From Acinetobacter kyonggiensis (GTDB lineage Bacteria > Pseudomonadota > Gammaproteobacteria > Pseudomonadales > Moraxellaceae): a stretch of DNA of 64,000 nucleotides. A program made the translations under genes and the position numbers. This document shows positions 10,392 through 17,591 of the stretch, one piece after another. The notes beneath the pieces were generated by a model. The model did no database searches. It saw only the letters and a program-made list of their open reading frames with translations, and was not told where the DNA came from. The stretch's first letter is position 1. Every line of letters starts with the position of its first letter. Location of the stretch: positions 62,001 to 126,000 of the forward strand of contig NZ_FNPK01000005.1 in the NCBI RefSeq assembly GCF_900107285.1, in the 5' to 3' direction.

Positions 10392-10421
10392 TGCTAGCAC
10401 TTATTGATATCTGCTAGCACT
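10392..10421 (+). promoter_or_regulatory. Direct repeat TGCTAGCACT, two copies 20 bp apart
   Basis: TGCTAGCACT occurs at 10392-10401 and 10412-10421. Each contains the palindrome GCTAGC, and the spacing is two helical turns, upstream of the AlpA-like gene. This is the pattern of a regulator operator. Confidence 0.45.
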
Positions 10422-10483
10422 CAAGTTTCAATTAATTTTATACAAAACATAATACATCTAAGGCTTAAACATATAGGTGTATT

Positions 10484-10700
10484 TATGACAATTTATCCAG
10501 TACGTATCCAATTTAAAACAGCTTGCCAAATTCTTGATGTAAGTCGTGAAACTTTAAATCAGTTAATCAAGTTAGACCCTACATTTCCTCAAAAAATTAA
10601 GATGGGAACTGCTAAACAGTCACCTGTGTATTTTGATTATGCCGAGCTTGCAGAGTGGCATAACAGCCAAAAGCAAGGCCTTGCAGCAATGGAGGCTTAA
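10484..10700 (+). CDS. AlpA-like helix-turn-helix regulator, element 1
   Basis: This 71-residue protein has an excisionase/AlpA-type layout: FKTACQILDVSRETLNQLIK is a helix-turn-helix, followed by FPQKIKMG and a YFDYAELAEWHNSQ wing. AlpA-like proteins activate excisionase or integrase genes of P4-type elements. I chose the ATG at 10484 because the homologue at 13215 starts at the same point; a longer frame to 10404 exists. It shares about half its residues with the copy at 13215-13430, evidence of a duplicated module. Confidence 0.75.
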
Positions 10701-10702
10701 TC

Positions 10703-11413
10703 ATGAATCAATTAGTGAATCTTTCTGCTGCTTCAATGTCTAGCATGCATATCTCCGAGTTAGTTCAATCTCGCCATGACAAAGTAAAACAATCTATTGA
10801 AAGACTTGTAGAGCGCGGTGTAATTATTCAACCCCCAATGGGGGATGAACAATCTATTGACACTATGGGGAGATCCAGAAGTACGCAAGTTTATGTATTT
10901 TCAGGTGAGCAAGGTAAGCGCGATAGCATTATTGTCGTAGCACAATTATGCCCTGAATTCACAGCGCGACTGGTCGACCGCTGGCAAGAGCTGGAAAAAC
11001 AGGTTAAGTATACTAATCTTGACCTACACGATCCTTATGCCCTACGCCGTGCCTTATTGGACTATACCGAGCAAGTCATTCATCTTGAAACACAAAATTA
11101 CTCTCTTGAATGTACGATCGACACCATTACTCAAACACCTTCAGGTGTGAAATTTCAGCAAGCCTGCAAAATTCTGAATATCAAGCGTCAAGTTTTAGCT
11201 GATTGGTTGCGTTCTCATGGTTGGGATCGAAGATTGCAAAAAGCTCGTGCATCAACTCACTACAGCCAAGAACGAGGTTATTGTGAAACCAAATATGAAG
11301 AAGTGACGAGAGTCAAAACGAATGGTGAGTTAGGAAGCTACAGCAAGATTGAATTCTTTATTCTACCTAAGGGCATGCAAGTACTGGCCAAATATTTTGG
11401 CAAGGTAGGGTAG
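10703..11413 (+). CDS. Rha-type phage regulator with antirepressor-like C-terminal domain
   Basis: A 236-residue protein. The N-terminal half (MSSMHISELVQSRHDKVKQS, then WQELEKQ near residue 95) fits the Rha-family phage regulatory domain. The C-terminal half (GVKFQQACKILNIKRQVLAD to the end) resembles the ANT/KilAC DNA-binding domain of antirepressors. It begins 3 nt after the AlpA-like stop with AGGCTTAATCATGAA, the same junction seen before the Bro-N gene of element 2. Such proteins interfere with phage repression; the target here is unknown. Confidence 0.7.
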   Translation: MNQLVNLSAASMSSMHISELVQSRHDKVKQSIERLVERGVIIQPPMGDEQSIDTMGRSRSTQVYVFSGEQGKRDSIIVVAQLCPEFTARLVDRWQELEKQVKYTNLDLHDPYALRRALLDYTEQVIHLETQNYSLECTIDTITQTPSGVKFQQACKILNIKRQVLADWLRSHGWDRRLQKARASTHYSQERGYCETKYEEVTRVKTNGELGSYSKIEFFILPKGMQVLAKYFGKVG

Positions 11414-11415
11414 CT

Positions 11416-11718
11416 ATGAAAGGGTTAATCACTTCTCAATACAATGGCCAAGAACTCAGTTTTAGTGAACAAGGCTGGTTTAATGCCACTCAAGCAGCAA
11501 GTCGTTTTAATAAAAAGCCTAATGACTGGCTACGTTTACCTGATACGCAGCGCTATGTTGATGCTCTGATAAAAAGAGAAGATCAAAAAAGTGATACGAG
11601 ATTATCCCGCATCACTGATTTTGTAAAAACCCAGAAAGGCAATTCAAAGTTATTTACATAAGGCACTTGGCTGCATCCAAAATTAGCCGTGCGCTTTGCC
11701 CAGTGGCTAGATTATGAA
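11416..11718 (+). pseudogene. KilA-N domain gene, truncated by a nonsense codon and a deletion junction
   Basis: The frame begins MKGLITSQYNGQELSFSEQG and FNATQAASRFNKKPNDWL, a KilA-N DNA-binding domain. It is stopped by TAA at 11659-11661. After the stop the same frame continues GTWLHPKLAVRFAQWLDYE, the expected rest of the KilA-N fold, so a CAA-to-TAA nonsense change is likely. At about 11715-11720 the sequence switches, within a TATGAA microhomology, into a copy of the integrase 3' end. The gene is therefore broken twice. Confidence 0.75.
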
Positions 11719-11719
11719 G

Positions 11720-12044
11720 CTAATTCTGAGTATCTATTCCCCAGTAGATCGGACAAGAGGAAACCAAAATCGGATACAGTTTTTATCATGGTTTTACGGC
11801 GCATGGGATTTGAGGGTAGGCAGACACCACATGGTTTTAGACATATTGCCAGTACCTTGTTAAATAATTGTGGTTTTGATGAACGTCATATTGAGGCTGC
11901 TTTAGCTCATGTTAAGGACGGCGTAGCAGGGGTATATAATAAGGCCCAATACCTACAGGACAGGGCGAATATGATGCAGTGGTATGCAGATCATTTAGAA
12001 GAAATAGCAGATCAGAGCATTATTCAATTTAAAAAGGTTAAGTG
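11720..12044 (+). pseudogene. Integrase 3' fragment (second recombinase remnant)
   Basis: About 325 bp encode the C-terminal catalytic part of a tyrosine recombinase, from NSEYLFPSRSD to the stop. It is nearly identical to 9145-9470 apart from scattered substitutions (for example NNRGF becomes NNCGF and HVKNG becomes HVKDG). The fragment keeps the HGFRH and AALAH motifs and the Tyr but lacks the first catalytic Arg and all DNA-binding domains. It marks the start of a second, related element whose left end was deleted. Confidence 0.85.
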
Positions 12045-12194
12045 ACATTCCTTGTCGCACTAATGCCAAGATATACACAAATATAATTAAATATCGTTTA
12101 TATTCAGTTTGCTAAGTCTAGGCTGATCCCCGAAAGTCGAATATCCAATTTGATTGGCTTAGCTATTTCTTGGGGATGCTGTGGGAGGCAAAAT

Positions 12195-13085
12195 TTGAGA
12201 ACAATAATTAGATCAAGCGATTTATTACCGCCATTATTTAGTATTGATAAATATAAAGATATGGATAGGCTTTCTGCAAATACATGGTTTCATTTATTGG
12301 AAGCTCGTTATTTAATTCAGCGTGAAATACTTGAGGGCAGAGGCTTAGAGTTTTGGATTGGAGAAGATGTATTAAATACTGATGAAGAACAGGAAGCCAT
12401 ATCACTACTGTTTGAGTATTTTTTTAAAAATCCTTTAAATCCAAACTTATTAATAAATTATAAAAAGCAAAATGGTGAAACTATTTGCATTCAAATAACC
12501 GACACTGAAAGCGATGGTTTCAAGAAAAATCATTTGCCAGTATCTGAATTTTACGCAAAAGACTTTGATTTACTACATTCAATGGTAAGTAGTTATGATG
12601 GAAAATTTACTGATAATGATGATAGATCGATTTTAGAAGTAGTTGAGCCTTTATTTTCAAAAGAATACATCTTTGTTGACTATCCTATCACAATAAACCC
12701 CTACTATCCTGACCATGTACTTATTGATGAATTCAAAAAAATGCTGACCAAAATTAGAAGTAAAAGGTCTAAAGATAATTCAAAATATAAGTCAATTTCG
12801 TATAAAGATTTAATCAATTGGGCATCTTACAAGTTACTTCCTTACTTAGATTTAAAGTTGCTAGAAATTTATGAGGGTATAAAAATAACCAATCCAGTAA
12901 TTTGTTCTGTCCTTTATCCAAAGGGCGAGTACGGCGAAGATAATCTGCGTAAAAGTGTAGAGCCATTGAGGCAAAAATTATTAACTCAGATAGGTTTTGA
13001 TAGTGCTGATGGAATAACCGAAGTCAGTATCTTTGATGGCTTATGCTATTTAGCATTTCATGAAAAGGCTCAAACGGAAAAATAA
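12195..13085 (+). CDS. Uncharacterised cargo protein of element 2 (possibly DUF6387-like)
   Basis: This roughly 296-residue protein starts at a TTG preceded by GGGAGG 6 nt upstream; an earlier TTG at 12150 has no ribosome site. The opening (LLPPLFSIDKYKDMDRL) and the overall size recall DUF6387-type proteins next to phage integrases; this match is from memory and weak. No membrane segment or catalytic motif is evident. It lies between the integrase fragment and an AlpA-like gene, the same slot as the unrelated gene at 9485, so it is probably exchangeable cargo. AT-rich codon use suggests foreign origin. Confidence 0.7.
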   Translation: MRTIIRSSDLLPPLFSIDKYKDMDRLSANTWFHLLEARYLIQREILEGRGLEFWIGEDVLNTDEEQEAISLLFEYFFKNPLNPNLLINYKKQNGETICIQITDTESDGFKKNHLPVSEFYAKDFDLLHSMVSSYDGKFTDNDDRSILEVVEPLFSKEYIFVDYPITINPYYPDHVLIDEFKKMLTKIRSKRSKDNSKYKSISYKDLINWASYKLLPYLDLKLLEIYEGIKITNPVICSVLYPKGEYGEDNLRKSVEPLRQKLLTQIGFDSADGITEVSIFDGLCYLAFHEKAQTEK

Positions 13086-13182
13086 AGCCTTTAAAATTTC
13101 CGTAAAAAAATAATATTAATAAATTACGGATTATTTTTCCTAAGCCTCATTCCTTTAAAGCTATATAAGACAAAAACATACT

Positions 13183-13214
13183 AAGCCCATATTCTTTCAT
13201 GTATGGGCTTTTTT
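13183..13214 (+). terminator. Terminator ending the element-2 cargo gene
   Basis: AAGCCCAT, a 12-nt loop, ATGGGCTT and a T-run. It ends exactly one base before the AlpA-like ATG at 13215, so that gene may use a promoter overlapping the hairpin or depend on read-through. Confidence 0.75.
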
Positions 13215-13430
13215 ATGTCGATCAAACCAATCCGCGTTCAATTCAAAACAGCTTGTGAGCTACTGGATATAAGCCGTGAAGCACTGCGCCATAAAGTACG
13301 TACCGATGCCTCTTTTCCACGCCCGATCAAAGAAGGTGATACCAAACAAGCACCAGTCTATTTCGACTATGCTGAGCTTGTAGACTGGCATAACAGCCAA
13401 AAGCAAAGCCTCGCAGTATTAGAGGCTTAA
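13215..13430 (+). CDS. AlpA-like helix-turn-helix regulator, element 2
   Basis: A 71-residue paralogue of the protein at 10484, aligned end to end: FKTACELLDISREALRHKV is the helix-turn-helix and YFDYAELVDWHNSQKQSLA the tail. I chose this start because an upstream in-frame ATG at 13203 lies inside the terminator stem. It is followed 3 nt later by a Bro-N gene, where the first element has a Rha gene instead. Confidence 0.75.
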   Translation: MSIKPIRVQFKTACELLDISREALRHKVRTDASFPRPIKEGDTKQAPVYFDYAELVDWHNSQKQSLAVLEA

Positions 13431-13432
13431 TC

Positions 13433-13984
13433 ATGAACCATCAAACCCAAGTATTGGCCCGCCTTAAAAGAGGCGCAGGTATGAATCCATTTACTTTTAA
13501 TTTCAATGAACACGGCGTTCGTGTTGTCTTTGATGGGAACAACGAGCCTTTATTTTGTCTTACTGATGTATGTCGTATTTTATCTGTAGACCGCACATCA
13601 CGCCTATTACGTGACTTAGATGCAAAGGGTATGGCAGATTGCCACATCCCTACAAATGGCGGTACTCAGAAAGTAAAATTTATAAATGAACCGAATTTAT
13701 ACCGCATCATTTTCCGATCCAATAAACCCGCAGCTATTAACTTCCAAAACTGGGTATTTGCCGAGGTACTGCCAACCATTCGCAAAACAGGTTCATATTC
13801 AGCAAGACAGACCGCATACGAAGAATTAAACCGTCTATGTATGCAAGAAAAAGAATCCAAAGATAAGGGTTCATTTCACAGTCATGGTATGCACCGCCGT
13901 AAACGTGAAAAGCACTTGAATGCTGTACGTATTGAAACGTGCAAAACCAATCTAGAGCTTACTTTTGAGGGGGTTATACAATGA
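13433..13984 (+). CDS. Bro-N family phage antirepressor-like protein
   Basis: This 183-residue protein carries a Bro-N domain at about residues 20-120: VRVVFDGNNEPLFCLTDVCRIL, then GGTQKVKFINEPNLYRIIFRS and FQNWVFAEVLPTIRKTGSY. All are hallmark stretches of that family. The C-terminal part is short and basic, with no recognised second domain. An internal ATG at 13482 could also be the start. It overlaps the next gene by an ATGA junction, indicating translational coupling. Confidence 0.8.
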   Translation: MNHQTQVLARLKRGAGMNPFTFNFNEHGVRVVFDGNNEPLFCLTDVCRILSVDRTSRLLRDLDAKGMADCHIPTNGGTQKVKFINEPNLYRIIFRSNKPAAINFQNWVFAEVLPTIRKTGSYSARQTAYEELNRLCMQEKESKDKGSFHSHGMHRRKREKHLNAVRIETCKTNLELTFEGVIQ

Positions 13985-14349
13985 ATAATCATACACCCCC
14001 TGAGTTTTTCAAAGCCTTTGACCACTATAAAGCCATGTTGGCCCAGTACGGTGAAGACCACCCCATCACAGAACGGGCATTCATTCTCACCATGCACTAC
14101 ACGCCTGATCATATCAAAGCGGAAATGGATGCTAAAGCCAAAGAATTGAATCTACTGCCACCAGTAAGCGGATACACCGATGATGGCGAAGCTATGTATA
14201 GCTTAGATGACATTGCTAAACATTTCGGTATCAGTATTGACGATGCTGAACAGCATTTATTGCAGATGATGGATAACCGCCAAAAGGTCGGGCTGTCCAA
14301 TGACGGTATTTTGATGAACTCAAATATCCATATCAACCGTGTGCAATGA
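13981..14349 (+). CDS. Small phage-element protein with HTH-like C-terminal segment
   Basis: A 122-residue protein I do not recognise. YSLDDIAKHFGISIDDAEQH at about residues 72-91 has the spacing of a helix-turn-helix. The N-terminal part is helical and acidic. It is coupled to the Bro-N gene by a 4-bp overlap and precedes a Rha-type gene by 10 nt, so it belongs to the element-2 operon. A DNA-binding role is inferred from the HTH pattern only. Confidence 0.6.
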   Translation: MNNHTPPEFFKAFDHYKAMLAQYGEDHPITERAFILTMHYTPDHIKAEMDAKAKELNLLPPVSGYTDDGEAMYSLDDIAKHFGISIDDAEQHLLQMMDNRQKVGLSNDGILMNSNIHINRVQ

Positions 14350-14359
14350 GGGCTAGACC

Positions 14360-15052
14360 ATGAATCAATTAACAGTACCAGCATTAACCATGTCTACTCG
14401 TGATATTGCAGAGCTGACAGGCAAAGATCATAAGCATATTTTACGTGATTGTTTAACCATGTTTGAAGAACTTGGCTTAGACCCTATGGGGTATGCCCAG
14501 AACTGGACACACCCCCAAAACGGTCAAACTTATATTGAGTATTTACTCCCTAAAGACTTGGTAGAAACGCTTATCACCGGGTACAGCATTAAATTACGCT
14601 ATCAGGTCATTCAACGACTGCATGAGCTTGAAAACATACTTAAACCTAAGCTGATGTTGCCCGAAGATTTACCAAGCGCATTACGTGCCTTGGCAGACAC
14701 CCACGAACAGCTCCAGCAGGCACAATTTGAACGCGAAATTGCTGTTAAGACTAAAGCACATATCAGTGATAAAAAGACCGCTACGGCAATGGCAACAGCC
14801 AGTAACGCCGTACAGGAAAACTCGCGTTTAAAAGATCAAATCGGGCAAAGCAAACGCAATGCTACCGTCTTAGCTGTCGAACGATTAACAGGGAAAAGTT
14901 ATACATGGCCACCCTTAAATAAATGGTGTAAATCTCACGGCGTAAAACCATCAAAAGTGCATGATGATCGTTACGGCAAAGTAAATACCTACCCAGCTCA
15001 GGCATGGACAGACGTTTATAGAGTGGACTTATCCGAATTATTTGGAAGGTGA
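14360..15052 (+). CDS. Rha-type phage regulator, element 2
   Basis: A 230-residue protein. Residues 1-95 fit a Rha-family domain (MSTRDIAELTGKDHKHILRD, then YLLPKDLVETLITGYSIKLR and RYQVIQRLHELE). A Gln/Ala-rich helix follows at about 110-160. The C-terminal part (VLAVERLTGKSYTWPPLNKW) resembles a DNA-binding tail. It corresponds by position and N-terminal sequence (MNQL...) to the Rha gene at 10703, although the C-terminal domains differ. This is the last clear gene of the mobile region. Confidence 0.7.
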   Translation: MNQLTVPALTMSTRDIAELTGKDHKHILRDCLTMFEELGLDPMGYAQNWTHPQNGQTYIEYLLPKDLVETLITGYSIKLRYQVIQRLHELENILKPKLMLPEDLPSALRALADTHEQLQQAQFEREIAVKTKAHISDKKTATAMATASNAVQENSRLKDQIGQSKRNATVLAVERLTGKSYTWPPLNKWCKSHGVKPSKVHDDRYGKVNTYPAQAWTDVYRVDLSELFGR

Positions 15053-15562
15053 GCGCTATGAAAAACCTCTCTATAAACCTTTTAAAATTGTTCTCAGTTC
15101 GGGCAATAACTGTTTTTCTTGTTGCAAGCTGCACAAAACCATCTTATGCTAAGCGCGTTCACCCTCATGGTGAATTAGCTTTGGTCGGCTACGAATATCT
15201 AGTGCATATACCGCACTTTCAAGCGGTTTTTTTGTGCATGCTCTCCGCATCTTTGCGTTTTATGGTGATGATGTACTTTAATGATGCTTACATCGATCAT
15301 GGCATCTTCAAGGTCAATATTCGTATTTATTATCGTAAAATAGTTTCAAATCCTCCCGCTTTGGCCCAAGCTCTATCTCTTTCAAAATAGCATGCTTTGT
15401 TTCAAAGCGGGAGGTATTGCATCATGGGCTATCTGTACGGCAATCGATAAGGCAGCTTCGAATATCGCGATGATATAAGATTCATTCATGATTTTTATTT
15501 TTTAACAGTTTAGTACAGTCCGCTTTAAATCTTCAAAAAGTATAACGATTCAGTTTGCTGTG
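15053..15562. other. Right edge of the mobile region; hairpins, no firm gene
   Basis: An open frame at 15049-15390 (+) overlaps the previous stop and begins MKNLSINLLKLFSVRAITVF. It contains a terminator-like hairpin (ACCGC-ACTTTCAA-GCGGT then seven T) at about 15209-15231, so I do not call it as a gene. A perfect 12-bp inverted repeat, CCTCCCGCTTTG at 15352-15363 and CAAAGCGGGAGG at 15403-15414, follows. No copy of the ssrA 3' end was found here that would define the right attachment site. Confidence 0.5.
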
Positions 15563-16444
15563 TTAAAAAGCCCAGATAAATTTTAAAAGGCCAGTATGTC
15601 CTTCAGGGCGGTTTTCAATATTGGTTTCTTTTAAATATTTTGCTTCAATAGACCAATTTTGATCCTGATATTGAATAGCAGGACCAACTGCAAGGACTTG
15701 TCCTTTTTGACCAATATCATCATCGTTGACACGATCTGACTTAACTTGTTTAAAAGCATAACCTTCTATTGCCAATTTGACATGATCATTCAGTTTATAG
15801 CCCAAACTGTAGTCGCCAGCAAAATATTCCCCAGATTTATAATGCGTGTCATCATTTTCATCGTTAAAGCTATATGAAATTTTAGTCGAAATATCCAAGC
15901 CCATAGGAGGAGCATAGGTATAGGCAATAATTGGCCGAACTGTATTGTAGTTTTTCCCAGTATTGGCAACAACAGGCTGAAATGCTGTCGGTGCATCATA
16001 CTTTCCTGTAGCTAGCACTGTTTCGATTGCTCCAATCCAATGGTGATGACCGCTATGCCAGCCTAACATTGAACCTAGAATTAAATCGCCTAATGCCGCA
16101 TTATGATTAGACATACCATTAATTTTTAAGCGTAAATCAACCAAAGGCTGTGCAGCATAAAAACCAAGTTGACCACCTACATAGTTTTGTTTTGTCATCC
16201 AAACTAAGCGGGGAATAAAGGCATTTACATCAAGATGAAAGCTGTCTGGTCCATGGTCAAATTTTCCTGCATGATAATTTTGATAATAGTTGAGCAAATA
16301 TAATCCCGGTGGTGGCAAAGCACCGGCCATCATGCCTTCAGCACCTAAAGCAAATGAGTCGGCACCATTTTCTGTGGCAAAAGTAGAATTTGCTGCAAAA
16401 GCGAGCAAAAGTGAAAATGAAATTTTTTGGATGGGTTTTTTCAT
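15563..16444 (-). CDS. Outer-membrane MetA-pathway phenol-degradation protein (MphX-like by position)
   Basis: This 293-residue protein has a clear signal peptide (KKPIQKISFSLLLAFAANSTFA) and then alternating beta strands ending in an aromatic residue (LLKFIWAF), as in outer-membrane barrels. The repeated D-x-N-A and LGDL..GS patterns match the Phenol_MetA_deg (COG4313) family, thought to be channels for aromatic uptake. It follows catA on the same strand. A 293-residue protein named MphX is described at the end of the phenol operon of A. calcoaceticus PHEA-2 as a negative modulator; this gene may be its counterpart, but that rests on memory of size and position. Confidence 0.75.
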   Translation of the reverse strand: MKKPIQKISFSLLLAFAANSTFATENGADSFALGAEGMMAGALPPPGLYLLNYYQNYHAGKFDHGPDSFHLDVNAFIPRLVWMTKQNYVGGQLGFYAAQPLVDLRLKINGMSNHNAALGDLILGSMLGWHSGHHHWIGAIETVLATGKYDAPTAFQPVVANTGKNYNTVRPIIAYTYAPPMGLDISTKISYSFNDENDDTHYKSGEYFAGDYSLGYKLNDHVKLAIEGYAFKQVKSDRVNDDDIGQKGQVLAVGPAIQYQDQNWSIEAKYLKETNIENRPEGHTGLLKFIWAF

Positions 16445-16498
16445 AGAAAATCCTTTTCGATGATTTTTAAATTTTTTGCAAAGCGCAATTTGATTGGT

Positions 16499-16527
16499 AT
16501 GCCACTTAAAACAATTTAAATGGCATT
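16499..16527 (-). terminator. Imperfect hairpin between catA and the outer-membrane protein gene
   Basis: ATGCCA and TGGCAT arms continue into TTAAA/TTTAA around a short loop. No T-run follows in the sense direction, so it may be a processing or attenuation stem rather than a full terminator. Confidence 0.35.
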
Positions 16528-16536
16528 GATACCGTT

Positions 16537-17457
16537 TTAGGCGTTTACATGGCGACGGTCTACTTCAGTAGAAGGTGAAAATTCAGTATCTTTTACAAGT
16601 TCAACATTAAACTGAATGTGTTTGAATGCTTTGTCTAAACCACGATGTGCAATTTCAGCTTCATTAGTTACATCTTTAGCAGTTGCCACTAAACCTTCAC
16701 GTGTTGCAAATGCGAAGTCATCCCAAAGATACTGATCGCCTTCGATGTTAAATTGCGTGGTTAATTTGCGGTAGCCCGGTGCAGATACGAAGTAATGCAC
16801 ATGAGAAGGACGGTTACCGTGACGACCTAACTTATTTAGGACAAATTGAGTTGTACCTTGTGGCGGACAACCATAGCCAACAGGCATTGTAGTTTGAGCA
16901 ACATATTGCCCTGTAGTATCTGTTAATACAGTACGGCGTAAGTTGAAGTTGGATTGTGACTTATCAAAGAATGAATAGTTGCCTAAACTGTTGGCATGCC
17001 AAATTTCAACTTTAGCATTTTTAATGATATTGCCTTGGGTATCAGTCACAGTCCCTTCAATGAACAAAGTCGGAACTTTATCTGATTCAGTACCATCATC
17101 CATACGGGTAAAACCGACTGATTCGGGTGCACCTGTGACATATAACGGACCTTCGATGGTACGTGGTGTACCGCCAGTGATGCCTGCTTTTGCATCTGCT
17201 TCGTCTGCGCGAAGGTCAAGGTAGTGCTCAAGTCCCAAGCCCGCAGCCAAAAGACCAAGTTCATTGGCTTGACCTGCGTCGGTAAAGTACTCAAGACCTT
17301 TCCACAATTCTGTTTGAGAGATATTAAGATCTTCAATCGCCTGAAATAAATCACGAGTTAATCGCACTACAATTTGTTGAATGCGTAAATCGACATCACC
17401 TTGTGCTGTATCAACATTGATTTTTTTGACTAATTTTTCGATTTCTTGAGTATTCAT
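16537..17457 (-). CDS. catA: Catechol 1,2-dioxygenase
   Basis: Intradiol dioxygenase that opens catechol to cis,cis-muconate. The N-terminal helical dimer domain (about 1-100, with FTDAGQANELGLLAAGLG) is followed by the catalytic domain. PLYVTGAP, VEIWHANSLGNYS, GYGCPPQGTTQFVLNKLGRH and RPSHVHYFVSAPGYRKL supply the Tyr, Tyr, His and His iron ligands. The chosen start (MNTQEIEKLV) has AAGGA just upstream; a longer frame reaches 17556 without a ribosome site. It lies downstream of mopP after two inverted repeats, so it may be partly uncoupled from the mop operon. No other cat genes occur in the window. Confidence 0.95.
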   Translation of the reverse strand: MNTQEIEKLVKKINVDTAQGDVDLRIQQIVVRLTRDLFQAIEDLNISQTELWKGLEYFTDAGQANELGLLAAGLGLEHYLDLRADEADAKAGITGGTPRTIEGPLYVTGAPESVGFTRMDDGTESDKVPTLFIEGTVTDTQGNIIKNAKVEIWHANSLGNYSFFDKSQSNFNLRRTVLTDTTGQYVAQTTMPVGYGCPPQGTTQFVLNKLGRHGNRPSHVHYFVSAPGYRKLTTQFNIEGDQYLWDDFAFATREGLVATAKDVTNEAEIAHRGLDKAFKHIQFNVELVKDTEFSPSTEVDRRHVNA

Positions 17458-17489
17458 CATGATCTTCCTTGGATTAATGAAAATAGAAT

Positions 17490-17567
17490 CGAATGATCTG
17501 GAACGGACATGAAACAGATCATTCGAAAAGGGTGGAACTATCACAATGTTTTTCAATGTGATAGTTC
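17490..17567. promoter_or_regulatory. Two consecutive perfect inverted repeats between mopP and catA
   Basis: IR1 has arms CGAATGATCTG (17490-17500) and CAGATCATTCG (17515-17525). IR2 has arms GAACTATCACA (17535-17545) and TGTGATAGTTC (17557-17567), with an A/T run on its far side. They fill the gap between the mopP stop and the catA ribosome site and could be operators, attenuators or RNA-processing stems. Confidence 0.6.
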
Positions 17568-17591
17568 AAATTTTTTATTTAAAAGAACATT

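Noticed and set aside
15049-15390. 113-codon frame overlapping the end of the Rha gene
   Set aside because: A terminator-like hairpin with a T-run lies inside it, and the later part looks like translated non-coding DNA; a short real N-terminal gene cannot be excluded.
12102-15559. 12-bp direct repeat ATTCAGTTTGCT at 12102-12113 and 15548-15559, flanking element 2, as possible attachment sites
   Set aside because: A 12-bp repeat over 3.4 kb of AT-rich DNA is expected by chance fairly often, and it has no resemblance to the ssrA 3' end.
8020-15562. A second copy of the ssrA 3' end as right attachment site
   Set aside because: I scanned 12.0-12.2 and 15.0-15.6 kb and found only a short shared CTCCCGC, too little to call an attachment site.
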